Part shown: one piece after another, positions 1 through 9,935 of the stretch
How the letters are laid out: the number at the start of each line of letters is the position of its first letter
How positions within the stretch are numbered: the first letter of the stretch is position 1
Assembly: GCA_963726665.1 (NCBI GenBank)
Contig: CAVSDW010000020.1
Coordinates: 62,001 to 126,000 of the forward strand
DNA: 64,000 nt
DNA from: RPQJ01 sp963726665
GTDB lineage: Bacteria > Pseudomonadota > Gammaproteobacteria > Steroidobacterales > Steroidobacteraceae
Direction: 5' to 3'
Notes under the pieces: model-generated
The model's input: only the letters and a program-made list of their open reading frames with translations
The model's database searches: none
What the model was told of the DNA's origin: nothing
Made by a program: the position numbers and the translations under genes

Positions 1-2072
1 ACATCGGCGACCCGGACGTCGCGGCTGCGCCCCCGGGGGACCAGGACAATAACCCGTCGACCCCGGAAAATCCGAGCCAGGACCAGGAGGGCTACGATCC
101 ACTCGCCGATCCCGGCCTTGCCGCGGGAGCGAGGCACGGCACCTTCTTCGTCGAACCGGGCGGCAGGGCCCAGGTCACGTTGCGGGTATGGGGCATCGAT
201 GCGGTCGGTGAAGACCCCGGATTTCGCAACCGGGTGTGGATGAAAGTCTACGCGCAGGCCGCGAACACCACGGGCGGTACGGGCGTGGCGTTCGACGTCG
301 CGTGCGGCACCGGAACCGAGAATTGCGCGGAGCCCGATGTCACGGCGCCGAAATTCGAGCCGAGCCCGGATCCCGATTTCATTCTCAACAATCCGCAGCC
401 GGCCAACGTGCTGTACATCGAGGCGAATGCGCCGGGCGGATGGAAGCCCCCGGCCGATTTCGCGCCGCCGGCAGTCGAGGACGAATCGTCGGTCGAGGTC
501 GTTTGTGTCGACGAGGCCACGGGCATCGATGTCCTGCAGCTCACGAGCCCGATCCCGGTCGGGCCTGCGGTCGTCGTCTGCACGGCCACCGACGCCGCGG
601 GCAACGTCTCGGTGCCGGTCGAATACGAGTTCATCGTCCTCGACGATGTCCCGCCGCAGGTGACGCTGGATCTGCCCCCGGCCTCGAGGCAGGACTGGAA
701 GCGACCAACCCGGCTGGCGAGGTCGTGACTTTCGGGGCGACTGCATTCGACGACGTGAACGGGCCCACGCGACGTGACCTGCGACCCCCCGTCGGGCAGC
801 ACCTTCGCGATCGGCACGACGACGGTGACCTGCAGTGCCTCTGATTCACCACCGATCCTGGTACCAAGCAAGAACCCGAACGACCCGCTGGAGTACACGA
901 ACGACGAGGTGGGCACCGCGGTATTTACCGTGACGGTGAGGGACTCGACGGCGCCGGTCGTGACGGTGCCGGCCGACATCGCGGTCGAAGCGGTCAGCCA
1001 GGCCGGCAGCGTGGTCACGTTCAGCGCGTCTGCGATAGACATCGTGAATGGCACGATCGTCCCGGTCTGCACGCCGGCGTCTGGCAGCACGTTCTCGATC
1101 GGTGCGACGCAGGTTATCTGTTCGGCAACGGATACCGCGGGTAACACCGGCAGCGCGACGTTCCGGGTGACGGTCAACGACACGACCCCGCCGCCTTTCA
1201 TCGTCAATGGCCAGCCTGTTTCAGGCAGCAACCCGTTGCCGTCGGTCACGCAGGAGGCCACCAGCCTGTCAGGCGCGATCGTCACCTACACCACACCGGT
1301 GGCCGCGGACAGTGCGTCGCCGCCGGTCGCGATCGTCTGCACACCCGCCTCGGGTACGCTGTTTTCGATTGGCGATACCTTGGTTACCTGCACGGCCACG
1401 GACGCGGTGGGCAACATCGGCAGTGCGACCTTCACGGTCACCGTGAGGGATACCACCAAGCCGGTGGTGACCGTGCCGGCCCCGATTACGGCCACGACCA
1501 CGGGCACGACGGCGGCCGTCACCTACTCAGTCACTGCGACCGATGCGGTGGGCGTAAAGACGCTGACGTGTTCGGCGGCAGGCGCCAGCAATGTCTCGCC
1601 CACCGGCGGCACGTTCCCGGTGGGCACCTCGACCGTCAACTGCACGGCGACCGACGCGGCCGGAAACAGCGCCTCGAAGTCCTTCACGGTGACCGTGAAC
1701 AAGGCCGGATACGGCGGGCTCGACGGCGTCTACGCGAACGGCTCGAAGAGCGCCGCGAGTGCAGTCCCGCTCGACTTCGGGTTCATCGGCTTGGGCAGCA
1801 GTGCGCGCGTGAACAGCTCCCTCGCCGCACCGTCGGTGAAGGTCTACTACGCCGGAAGCAAATGTCCTGGCGTGAGGCCGGCGTCGCCGACCTTTACCTA
1901 TCCGTCGGGCAGCAGCGACTACCGTTACTCGGCGTCCGGGTTCAATTGGCAGTTCAACTGGAAGCCCAGCGTCAACAGGCTGGGCGCGGGCTGCTACTAC
2001 GTTGCCGTGAAATCCGACCAGACCGGCCAGGAATTCAACAGCACCAAGGGCCCCATCACCCTGACCAAGTAG
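1..2072 (+). CDS. HYR-repeat surface/secreted protein, 5' end outside window, frameshifted
   Basis: The reading frame is already open at base 3, so the start lies upstream. From about base 640 the protein is made of HYR (hyalin-type immunoglobulin-like) repeats, each with the signature of a TVTRDTTAPVV-like strand, a CTPASGSTFxIGxTxVTCxATDAxGN strand and a terminal VTV. At least four repeats are visible. The C-terminal 110 residues (from about 1710) form a distinct YANGSKSA...YYVAVKSDQTGQEF domain. HYR repeats act in extracellular adhesion. The frame is lost near 685-705 and regained near 762-773, with repeat sequence readable in the other frame between them (EATNPAGEVVTFGATAFDD), so two compensating indels interrupt an otherwise good gene. 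The biological role beyond surface display is unknown. Confidence 0.8.
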
Positions 2073-2112
2073 TACGGCGGCGCCTTTCTTTCCGAGAAGT
2101 TGCCCGCAATCC

Positions 2113-2147
2113 AGGCCCCGCGTTCGATCGAGCGTGGGGCCTATTCT
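2113..2147. terminator. Bidirectional hairpin terminator between convergent genes
   Basis: AGGCCCCGCG pairs with CGTGGGGCCT around a short loop (2113-2142), followed by ATTCTTT. It lies between the end of the HYR gene and the TPR gene on the opposite strand and overlaps the latter's stop codon. Confidence 0.6.
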
Positions 2148-4240
2148 TTCCGGTCGGGCGTGCCGGACAGCTTGCGAATGAGCTGGGCGTTTGCCGATGC
2201 CAGCCTTCCTGGAACCGGTGAGTAGTAGCGATAGGTCGGTGTGTCGTCGAGGAACAGCGCCATCACTTCGCCGCGTCGCTTGACGCAGGCTTCGAATTCG
2301 GACTTGGCCTCGGCGGGATAGCCTGCGGCGAGGTAAGCCTGGCCTAGCGTGTATCGCACGAGCCAGAGGTCCGACAATTCGATGGCGGCCTTGAGCGCGT
2401 CCACGGCATCCACCGCGCGCTTGTCCCGCAGTGCAATCAGGCCACTGATTACTTTCGCGTAGGCCCGGCTCTGCGGCTGCAGCTGGCGCGCCAGTTCGGC
2501 CACGACCTTCTGGGCCTCGGCCACCTCGCCGAGCTCCACGTACAGCATTCCCGCCGGAACCCATTCGGCGTTCGTGCCGGCAATGGTGGTGAGTTCTTTC
2601 AGCGTTGCGAGGGCTTCCGTGCGCTTGCCCTGCATCACGTAAGCCATTGCGAGCGCGGAGCGCTTCGACGCGAGCCCCTGCTCGTTGCCGCTCGCCTGGT
2701 CCTTCGGGATCGCATCGACGAGGATCTTCTCCGCGTCGGCAGGCTTGCCGTCGAACAGCGCGATGTCTGCCAGGCCGATCGCTGCGAGCGATGCGCCGGA
2801 CTCCCCGCGTGTGGCCGCGTTCTCGTACACCTGGCGAGCCGCTGCCAGGTCGGGAATGGTCATTGCCTGCATCGCGAGCGGAAGGTAAGCGAGGTAATAG
2901 GAGGGATCCGCCTTGACGACCTTCCCGGCTTCCTCGACGGCGGTCTTCAGGTCGCTGGCGTACATCGCGTACAGCGCGTAGTTCGCACGGTACTGGATGT
3001 CCTCCGGGTAGATGTCGAGCACTCGTTTGCCTTCCGCCAGGGCCTGCGGAAAGTTCAGCGTCATGAAATAGGAGATCGCCAGGTTGTTGTGTGCGGCGCC
3101 GTCCGCCGGGTACAGCTGGACGAGCTGCTTGTAGTTGTCGATGGCCTTGTCGTAGTCGAGTGACACGACGGAGTAGTACAGCCCGAGCGTTCGATAGCGC
3201 TCGCGCTCCGTCATCCGGTCCAGCAGCTTCAATGCCTGCGTCCACTTGGCTTCGGCCTCGGAGCGTTGCCCCAGCTTGAATGCCGAAAGCCCCCAGCCGG
3301 AGTACGCCCGCGCGAACTTCGGGTCGGCCTCGACGGCCTTCTCGTAGAGCGGCACCGCTTCGTCGTCCTTGTTGCGGGCCGCCAGCCCCTGGGCGCGGCT
3401 GTAATAGCTCGCTGCCTCGAGCGATGCTGCGGTGAAGGTCTCGCCTTCGGCCAGCTTGCCGCCCTTGAGCGACTTGTCGCCGAGCGCTTCACGAACCTGG
3501 GCGGCGATCGAACCGACCGCCGACAGCACGTCGTCGCGGCCGGCCGCGGCGACCGTTGCATCCTTCACGACCTTGCCGTCCGCGGGATTGACCGCACGAA
3601 TGGACAGTGTGTAGCCGTCGCCGGCCGACTCGATCGTGCCGGTGAGCACGACCTTGATGCCTTCGCGCACCGCCACCAGCCTCGCGACCTCCTCGTCGAG
3701 CCGGCTGCCCGGTCGGATTTCTTCGGCCAGTCGCCGCGCCTGCTCGCGCCCGTAGTCCGTGATGAAGGCCGCGCCTTCGAGGCCCACACCGAGGGCTTCT
3801 TCGAGGGTGCCGTCAAACACCGGGTCACCGGTGCGATTCGAAAAATCGGCAATCAGCACCGACACGGGCTGCATTGCGGCAGGCGCAAGGGGCTTCGTCC
3901 GGAAATTGGCGTAAAGCGAGATGCCGAGGGCGATGACCAGCACGCTGATGACCAGCGCATTCATCTTGCGCCCGCCGACCAGGGGCTTGAGCTTCTTGTC
4001 CTTGAGGACTTCTTCGTCGCGCTTCAGTCCCTGCGCGGTCAGTTCGTACAACCAGGCCACGATCATCGCGACCACGAAGCCGATCACGCCGATGACGATG
4101 AGCGCCTGGAAGACCCAGTCCGGCGCGTGGAACGCCGGCAGGACCATGCTGGCCGCCTGCAGCGTGATCCAGGCGATACCGCCGTACAGGACGGCGACGC
4201 GGAAGACGTGGCGGCGCTTCAGTTCGTCGTAGAGACTCAT
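2141..4240 (-). CDS. Membrane-anchored TPR protein with adenylate-cyclase-type N-terminal module
   Basis: 699 residues. The N-terminus MSLYDELKRRHVFRVAVLYG followed by a hydrophobic span (about 16-36) and a second one (45-65) is the anchor found at the front of many TPR/adenylate-cyclase-like proteins of Xanthomonadales relatives. A third membrane segment lies near 95-112. Next comes the ADFSNRTGDPVFDGTLEEAL module (about 130-260), then repeated TPR units from about 270 to the end (for example EAVPLYEKAVEADPKFARAY). No cyclase or kinase catalytic motif is present. It is probably a cytoplasmic scaffold held at the inner membrane; partner unknown. Related N-terminal modules occur at 27.0-27.6 kb (truncated) and 48.8 kb. 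Confidence 0.85.
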   Translation of the reverse strand: MSLYDELKRRHVFRVAVLYGGIAWITLQAASMVLPAFHAPDWVFQALIVIGVIGFVVAMIVAWLYELTAQGLKRDEEVLKDKKLKPLVGGRKMNALVISVLVIALGISLYANFRTKPLAPAAMQPVSVLIADFSNRTGDPVFDGTLEEALGVGLEGAAFITDYGREQARRLAEEIRPGSRLDEEVARLVAVREGIKVVLTGTIESAGDGYTLSIRAVNPADGKVVKDATVAAAGRDDVLSAVGSIAAQVREALGDKSLKGGKLAEGETFTAASLEAASYYSRAQGLAARNKDDEAVPLYEKAVEADPKFARAYSGWGLSAFKLGQRSEAEAKWTQALKLLDRMTERERYRTLGLYYSVVSLDYDKAIDNYKQLVQLYPADGAAHNNLAISYFMTLNFPQALAEGKRVLDIYPEDIQYRANYALYAMYASDLKTAVEEAGKVVKADPSYYLAYLPLAMQAMTIPDLAAARQVYENAATRGESGASLAAIGLADIALFDGKPADAEKILVDAIPKDQASGNEQGLASKRSALAMAYVMQGKRTEALATLKELTTIAGTNAEWVPAGMLYVELGEVAEAQKVVAELARQLQPQSRAYAKVISGLIALRDKRAVDAVDALKAAIELSDLWLVRYTLGQAYLAAGYPAEAKSEFEACVKRRGEVMALFLDDTPTYRYYSPVPGRLASANAQLIRKLSGTPDRKE

Positions 4241-4387
4241 GGACTCCTGTCGGGCTCCACCGGCTATTGCCCCGCGAATGCATAGATTACACGTTCATTG
4301 GCGCGTGCGCGGGCGCGTGCGCGGATTGGCGCCTGCCCACGCCTTCGGTGCTTGACCGCAGGGCGGCAAGGCCGAATCATCCGGCTC

Positions 4388-5550
4388 ATGACAATCGAAG
4401 CAACAGCCGCGACCGCGGCGTACATCGACGGGCTCGGGGCAGACACGCTGGCGAAGGCCGCGGCCTACACCACCGGCAACCACTGGCTGCTCCTGTGGGG
4501 TCTGGTGGTCAGCGCGGTGGTCACGCTGGTGATCGTGCGCTGGGGCGTGCTGGACCGCGTGGAGGCGAGGCTTGGCACGGCGCGGCCCGAATGCCCGCGC
4601 CTTCGTGGTCGGCATCGTCTACTTCCTGGTGTCCGCCCTGATCGCGGCCCCGTGGTCGGTGTACGAGCAGTGGTGGCGCGAGAAAGCCTACGGCCGCACC
4701 AGCCAGCCGCTCGGGGACTTCCTCGGGCAGGGCCTGCTCTCGATCCTGATCTCATCGCTGCTGGGCGCGCTCTTCTTCGTCGGCGTCTATGCGCTCATCC
4801 GGCGAGCCGGCCGCGCCTGGTGGATCTGGTCGGCCGGACTGACGGCGGTGGCGGTTTCCGCGCTGCTGCTGGCGGCGCCGGTGGTGATCGAGCCGCTGTT
4901 CAACGACTACAAGCCGGTGCCGGCGGGCGAGGTGCGCGACGCGGTGGTGGTGATGGCCAGGCGGGCGGGCGTCCCGGAGGACCACATCTTCGTCTACGAC
5001 GGTTCGAGGCAGTCGAACAACTTCACCGCGAACGCGGGCGGCGTCGGCAGCACGGCGCGCGTCGCGATCTCCGACGTCGCCTTCAAGGGCGCGTCGCTCG
5101 ACGAGGTGAAGGCAGTGACGGGACACGAGATCGGCCACTACGTTCTCCATCACACCTGGCGCGCGGTCGCGATGCTCTCGGTGCTCGCGGTACTGTTCTT
5201 CTTCCTCGCCGATCGACTGTTCCCGCGCTTTGCTCGCGCGTTCGGCAGCCGGGCCACGCTGTCGCAGCCGGCGGGCCTGCCGGTCGTGATCTTCATGGCT
5301 TCGCTCTTCGGCCTGCTGGCCGAGCCGGTGTCCAACGCATTCAGTCGCGCCGCCGAGAACGAGGCCGACCTGTATTCGCTCGAGACGGTCAACCTGCCGG
5401 ACGCGCTGGCCACGGCGCTGGTGAAGACGGCGGAGTACCGCAATCCGCGCCCGAGCTCGCTGGAGGAGTGGGTCTTCTACGACCACCCCTCGGTCGAGCG
5501 GCGGGTCCTGCGGGCGATGGAGTGGAAGGCCTTGCACGGGGCGCAAGTGA
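4388..5550 (+). CDS. M48-family zinc metalloprotease, frameshifted
   Basis: Integral-membrane M48 peptidase of the Ste24/CAAX-protease type. Helices occupy the N-terminal half, and the zinc site is HEIGH at about 5125-5139 (VTGHEIGHYVLHH) with the downstream glutamate in AENEADLYS. The family conserves the FYDHPSxxxR segment seen near the end. ATG 4388 gives a hydrophobic first segment in one frame. The rest (from RRGPNARAFVVGIVYFL) is one frame over, so a surplus base lies at about 4575-4595. Without a second surplus base in the GGGG run at 5538-5541 the frame reads straight into the next gene; removing one G gives an end HGRK-stop at 5548-5550, overlapping the next start as GTGA. Predicted length is about 386 residues, normal for the family. 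Role: membrane or envelope proteolysis, substrate unknown. Confidence 0.8.
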
Positions 5551-6719
5551 GTCGTTCGCGCATTGCGATCGTCGGGGCCAACTTCGCCGGCTTGTCGGCG
5601 GCGCAGCGCCTCGGCTCGAAATACGACGTCACCGTGATCGACCACTCGCCGTGGTTCGAGTGGCGGCCGAACATCCACGAGCTCGTCTCCGGTATCAAGC
5701 GACCCGCGGACCTGCGGCTCTCGCGTGCGCGCCTCGTGGCGCAGGCGGGTCATCGATTCCTGCGCGCCACGGTCACGGACATCGACGCACGGCTCGGCCG
5801 GCTCACGATGTCGAACGACCGGCAGGTCGAGTTCGACGCCTGCATCGTTGCGGTCGGCGGCGTCACCCAGACCTTCGGCGTCAAAGGCGCCGACCGGTAC
5901 GCCCTGCCGCTCAAGTCGGTCGACGACGGCGTTGCGATCCGGCGCAGGCTGGCGGCGCTGGCGCGCGGGCGCGGCGCGCGATCGGTGGTGATCGTGGGAG
6001 GCGGGCTCGAGGGCATCGAGGCCCTGGGCGAGATCCTGCGCCGATACCGTGATCGCAAGTCGCTCGGCATCAGCGTCATCGAGGCTGGACCGCGGTTGAT
6101 GCCGGGCAGCCCTCCGGCACTCGATGCGGCCGTGCGCGCGCACTGCGCCGACCTGGACGTGGAGTTCCTGACCGGTTCGTCGGCGAAGTCGGTGACCCGC
6201 GGTCGCGTTCACCTGCGATCGGGGAAATCGATCCGCTCGGACCTCACGCTCTGGACCGTCGGTGCAACGGCGCCGGCACTGATCAGGGAATCGCGGCTCG
6301 CGGACAAGCCCAACCACTGGGCGCCGGTGACCCGGGCGCTGCGCAGCCGCCGCTTCGACAACGTGTTCGTCGCGGGCGATGCCGCGACCCTGCCGCGGCG
6401 CCTCGCCAAGCAGGCCTATTACGCGATGCAGATGGGTCAATTCGCGGCCGAGAACGCCATGCGCGCCGTGGCCGGCCGGAGGTTGCACGAGTTCGTTCCG
6501 GTGCAGAAGCCGATGCTGGTGGCATTCGGCGACCTGGACACGTTCCTCGTGTCCGGACGTTCGGTGATCGCCTCACCGACGCTCGCGGCCGCCAAGGAAC
6601 TGGTGTTCCAGGTCACCATGGCGCAGATCGACCCGCCGCTCCGCCCGGCGCCTTTGATTGCGCTCGGCAGCCGCCTCGGCCGGCTGGTCTCTCCTCAGTC
6701 GCGCGCCAGCAGGACCTGA
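5547..6719 (+). CDS. NDH-2-like FAD/NAD(P)-dependent oxidoreductase
   Basis: 390 residues from GTG 5547. The N-terminal Rossmann fold begins RIAIVGANFAGLSAAQRL (FAD). The second nucleotide-binding motif is VVIVGGGLEGIEALGE at about residues 150-165, and the FAD-contacting FDNVFVAGDAA motif is near 275. This is the arrangement of type II NADH dehydrogenases and sulfide-quinone-reductase-like flavoproteins. It has no obvious membrane helix; NDH-2 enzymes bind peripherally to the inner membrane and reduce quinone. The electron acceptor here is not proven. It is translationally coupled to the M48 gene by a likely GTGA overlap and its end overlaps the end of the opposing CFA operon by 25 bases. 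Confidence 0.8.
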   Translation: MSRSRIAIVGANFAGLSAAQRLGSKYDVTVIDHSPWFEWRPNIHELVSGIKRPADLRLSRARLVAQAGHRFLRATVTDIDARLGRLTMSNDRQVEFDACIVAVGGVTQTFGVKGADRYALPLKSVDDGVAIRRRLAALARGRGARSVVIVGGGLEGIEALGEILRRYRDRKSLGISVIEAGPRLMPGSPPALDAAVRAHCADLDVEFLTGSSAKSVTRGRVHLRSGKSIRSDLTLWTVGATAPALIRESRLADKPNHWAPVTRALRSRRFDNVFVAGDAATLPRRLAKQAYYAMQMGQFAAENAMRAVAGRRLHEFVPVQKPMLVAFGDLDTFLVSGRSVIASPTLAAAKELVFQVTMAQIDPPLRPAPLIALGSRLGRLVSPQSRASRT

Positions 6720-7927
6720 ACGTCCCCGAGCGCGTGCTCGGCGAATCCGGCCTCGCAGTAGCAGAGGTAGAACTCCCACATCCGGATGAAGCTCTCCGGG
6801 TACCCCAGGGCGCGGACGCCCGCGATGTTGGCAAAGAAATTCCGGCGCCAGCACGACAGGGTCGTGGCGTAGTGCGGTCCGATGTCCTCGAGATGGACGA
6901 TGCGCAGGTCGCTCGATTCGGCCATCGCCTGTGCGAGAGCGCTCACCGCCGGGATGCAGCTGCCCGGGAATATGTAGCGCTTGATGAAGTCCACCTCGTC
7001 GCGCGCGCGCGCGTAATTCCGGTCGGCGATGGTGATGGACTGCAGCAGCATTCGCCCGCCCGGCGCGAGGCGCGCAGCGCACTGCCGGAAGAATTCGCCG
7101 AACTGCTGGTGGCCGATGGCCTCGATCATCTCGATCGAGACGAGCTTGTCGTAGGTTCCACCGAGGTCGCGATAGTCCTCGAGCAGGATCGTGATGCGGT
7201 CCTCGAGTCCGGCCGCACGGACGCGCTCCCGGGCCAGTTCGAACTGGCCGCGCGAAATCGTGGTTGTCGTGACCCGGCAGCCGTGCCGCCCGGCGGCGTG
7301 CAGCGCGAACCCGCCCCAGCCGGTTCCGATTTCGAGCACGTGGTCGTCCGGACCGAGATCGAGCTTGCGGCAGACGGCTTCGAGCTTCGCGGCCGAGGCC
7401 TCGGCGAGGGTCATGTCCGGGCGCTCGAACAGCGCGCACGAGTACATCATCGTCTCGTCGAGCATCAGGCGGAAGAACTCGTTGCCGAGGTCGTAGTGAG
7501 CCGAGATGTTGCGCCGGCTGCCGGCGCGCGTGTTGCGGTGCAGCCAGTGGGCGGCGGTGCGCAGCGGCGCCGAGGCGCGCGCGAGGCCGGTCTCCATCGC
7601 ATCCAGCGCCCGGCGGTTGCGCAGCATCAGGCGCATGAGCGAGGTGAGGTCGTCGGCGCGCCAGTGGCCGAGCATGTAGGACTCGCCGGCGCCGACCGAT
7701 CCGCCGAAGGCAATTTCGGCGTAGAACGCCGGGTCCAGCACCGTGAGCGTGGCCGACGGGCCGCTGCCGGCCGTGCCGAAGGTCCAGCTCTCGCTGCCCT
7801 CGCGCACGCGCAGGCACCCGTCGCGGATCGTCGCCAGCCGCGCGAGTACCGACCGGCGCGCGAGGTTTCCCAGGGGACTGGAGCGCTGCTCGCGACGTGA
7901 CAACTCGATGAGGGTGGTGTCGGTCAT
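6695..7927 (-). CDS. cfa: Cyclopropane-fatty-acyl-phospholipid synthase-type methyltransferase
   Basis: 410 residues from ATG 7927. The SAM-binding motif I is VLEIGTGWGGFALHA, preceded by the CFA signature ISAHYDLGNEFFRLMLDETMMYS, with later SIEMIEAIGHQQF and RYIFPGSCIP motifs. CFA synthases transfer a methylene from SAM to the double bond of phospholipid acyl chains at the inner membrane. Relatives in DUF1365/amine-oxidase clusters may instead methylate acyl chains on the way to furan fatty acids. The start overlaps the stop of DUF1365 as ATGA. It is the last gene of the light-operon. There is no frameshift within this gene. Confidence 0.9.
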   Translation of the reverse strand: MTDTTLIELSRREQRSSPLGNLARRSVLARLATIRDGCLRVREGSESWTFGTAGSGPSATLTVLDPAFYAEIAFGGSVGAGESYMLGHWRADDLTSLMRLMLRNRRALDAMETGLARASAPLRTAAHWLHRNTRAGSRRNISAHYDLGNEFFRLMLDETMMYSCALFERPDMTLAEASAAKLEAVCRKLDLGPDDHVLEIGTGWGGFALHAAGRHGCRVTTTTISRGQFELARERVRAAGLEDRITILLEDYRDLGGTYDKLVSIEMIEAIGHQQFGEFFRQCAARLAPGGRMLLQSITIADRNYARARDEVDFIKRYIFPGSCIPAVSALAQAMAESSDLRIVHLEDIGPHYATTLSCWRRNFFANIAGVRALGYPESFIRMWEFYLCYCEAGFAEHALGDVQVLLARD

Positions 7928-8695
7928 GTCGGGTTCTCTTCGATCCGCTTGGAGGGGTGTACGTGAAATGGCACGCGCTTCAGCCACAGGCGCAGCGCCT
8001 GCCAGTGGATGGCGATGACCACGTTCAGCGTGGCGAAGGGATGGCGCGCGAGTGCGCGGGCGAGGCTGCGCGCCGTTGATCTCGCGGCGCTCGAGCGCAA
8101 GCGTGGCATCGAAGAGCGTCTCGCCCGCGCGCCGGTTGATCATGTGCACGGCGAGTCGCGCGCCCGGCTGCGTGAAGCGCCAGTCATAGTCCAGGTCCAT
8201 CGGCATGAACGGCGACACGTGGAAGACCTTGCCGACCTGGAAGCGCATCGGGCCGCCGGGCGGCTGCGCCGGGTCCACCGGGAGCACGTAGGCATGGCGC
8301 TCCTTCCACGGGGTATTGGTGATCTCCGCGACGATCGTCTCGACGCGCGTCCCCGCGGCGTCGTAGCAGTAATAGAAACTGACCGGGTTGAAGCAGTGCC
8401 CGAAGGTTCGCAGGTGCGTGAGCAGCCGCACCGGGCCCGCGGGCCGTCGCCCGGTCTCCCGTTCGACGCGGTCACGCACGGCCTGGTCGAGCGTCACGTC
8501 GGCGTCGCCGAGGTAGTCCGAGCGCCGCAGCCAGGCGAGCGCCGGACGCCGCGTGGACCAGAACCAGCGGCCGCGGAACACCTCGTCGAGTTCGGCGAGG
8601 TCGATCCACGCCATGCACAGCCGGTACGTGAATGCGTGCGGCGTCGGCACGTACCGGTGGTGGCTAAGCCGACCGGTATAGAGTGCGCTCTGCAT
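7924..8695 (-). CDS. DUF1365 family protein, frameshifted
   Basis: Reconstructed length is 256 residues, beginning MQSALYTGRLSHHRYVPTPH at ATG 8695. The middle carries the family pattern RTFGHCFNPVSFYYCYDAAG and KVFHVSPFMPMDLDYDW. At about 8065-8075 the frame is lost after LALERREINGA and continues one frame over as LARALARHPFATLNVVIAIH, ending SKRIEENPT at 7924, the normal DUF1365 C-terminus. The shift equals one surplus base. DUF1365 has no proven activity but constantly accompanies flavin amine oxidases and CFA-like enzymes. The start overlaps the amine-oxidase end by 32 bases and the stop overlaps the cfa start (ATGA). Confidence 0.85.
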
Positions 8696-9935
8696 GGTCC
8701 TGCTCGAAGTGGGCAACGGCGTCGAGCGCGCTCACGACCCCGTCCTCGTGGAAGCCGTTGCGCCACCACGCTCCGCAGTAGTAGGTGCGCTGCGGGCCGT
8801 TGAGCTCGCGCTGCCGGGCCTGTGCCGCGACCGAGGCCGGCGTGTAGAGCGGGTGGTGATACGCGACGCGCTTGATGATGCGCGCGGGATCGATCTCGTC
8901 GCTGCGGTTCAGCGTCACCAGGAACGGCTCCGGCGAGTCCAGGCGCTGCAGGCAGCTCATGTCGTAGGTGAGCGCCGCGGGCCCGCCGCCGCCCACGGGC
9001 ACGTGGTAGTTCCACGCAGCCCAGGCGAGCCGGCGCTTCGGCATCAGCCGCGTGTCCGTGTGCAGCACCGCCTCGTTGCGCTGGTAGGGGATCGCGCCCA
9101 GGACCTCGCGCTCCGGCCGAGTCGGGTCGGCGAGCATCGCGAGCGCCTGGTCGCTGTGGCAGGCGAGGAAGGCTGCGTCGTAGTGCGTCGCCTCGAGGCC
9201 GCGCGCCTTGACGATCACGCCGCCCGGCACGCGCCGCACGGATTCCACCGGGGTCGCGAGCCGGACACGGTCGCGGAACGGCGCGGCGAGCTTTTCCACG
9301 TAACGAGCCGACCCGCCGCGGATGGTGCGCCACACGGGACGGTCGTTCACGGTGAGCATGCCGTGGTTGTGCAGGAAGCGCACGAAGAACCTGGCCGGGA
9401 AGGCGAGCATGGAGGCGGGGTCCGTGGACCAGATCGCCGCGCCCATCGGCACGATGTAGTGCTCGACGAATGCGCGGCCGTAACGGCCCCGCTCGAGCAG
9501 CTCGCGGAGCGGCATCTCGGCGCCGGATTCGGCCAGCAGCGCAGGCGCCTCGCGGTTGAAGCGCAGGATGTCGCGGACCATGCCGAGGAAGCGGGGGCTG
9601 AGCAGGTTGCGCCGCTGCGCAAAGAGCGAGTTCAGGTTCGTGCCGTTGTACTCGAGGCCGCTCGCCTCGTCGCGCACCGAGAAGCTCATGCTGCTTTCCT
9701 GGCTCTCGACGCCGAGTTCCGCGAGCAGCCGGATGAAGTTCGGGTAGGTGCGCTCGTTGAAGACGATGAAGCCCGTGTCGACCTGCCAGGCGCGCCCGGC
9801 CTGCAGGACGGCGTGCGTGTGCGTGTGGCCTCCAAGGTGGCTCGCCGCCTCGTAGAGCGTGATGTCGTGCTCGCGGTGCAGGCGGTGCGCGACGACGTTG
9901 CCGGCGATGCCGCCGCCGACGATGGCGACTTTCAT
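8664..9935 (-). CDS. FAD-dependent amine-oxidase-like protein of the DUF1365/CFA cluster
   Basis: 423 residues from ATG 9935. It opens with the dinucleotide-binding fold VAIVGGGIAGNVVAHRL and the ASHLGGHTHTH segment, and ends with the FAD-anchoring GAWWRNGFHEDGVVSALDA motif, as in the flavin amine oxidase/phytoene-desaturase superfamily. In Rhodobacter, relatives encoded with DUF1365 and a CFA-like methylase belong to the singlet-oxygen regulon, and the furan-fatty-acid pathway uses flavin enzymes of this general sort (family knowledge). A lipid-chain oxidase or dehydrogenase role here is inference. The start overlaps the desaturase stop (ATGA). Confidence 0.85.
   Translation of the reverse strand: MKVAIVGGGIAGNVVAHRLHREHDITLYEAASHLGGHTHTHAVLQAGRAWQVDTGFIVFNERTYPNFIRLLAELGVESQESSMSFSVRDEASGLEYNGTNLNSLFAQRRNLLSPRFLGMVRDILRFNREAPALLAESGAEMPLRELLERGRYGRAFVEHYIVPMGAAIWSTDPASMLAFPARFFVRFLHNHGMLTVNDRPVWRTIRGGSARYVEKLAAPFRDRVRLATPVESVRRVPGGVIVKARGLEATHYDAAFLACHSDQALAMLADPTRPEREVLGAIPYQRNEAVLHTDTRLMPKRRLAWAAWNYHVPVGGGGPAALTYDMSCLQRLDSPEPFLVTLNRSDEIDPARIIKRVAYHHPLYTPASVAAQARQRELNGPQRTYYCGAWWRNGFHEDGVVSALDAVAHFEQDHAERTLYRSA

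Noticed and set aside
6695..8716. A 673-residue DUF1365-CFA fusion protein
   Set aside because: The join is caused by one surplus base near 8070. The true DUF1365 C-terminus is readable in the next frame and its stop overlaps the cfa ATG as ATGA.
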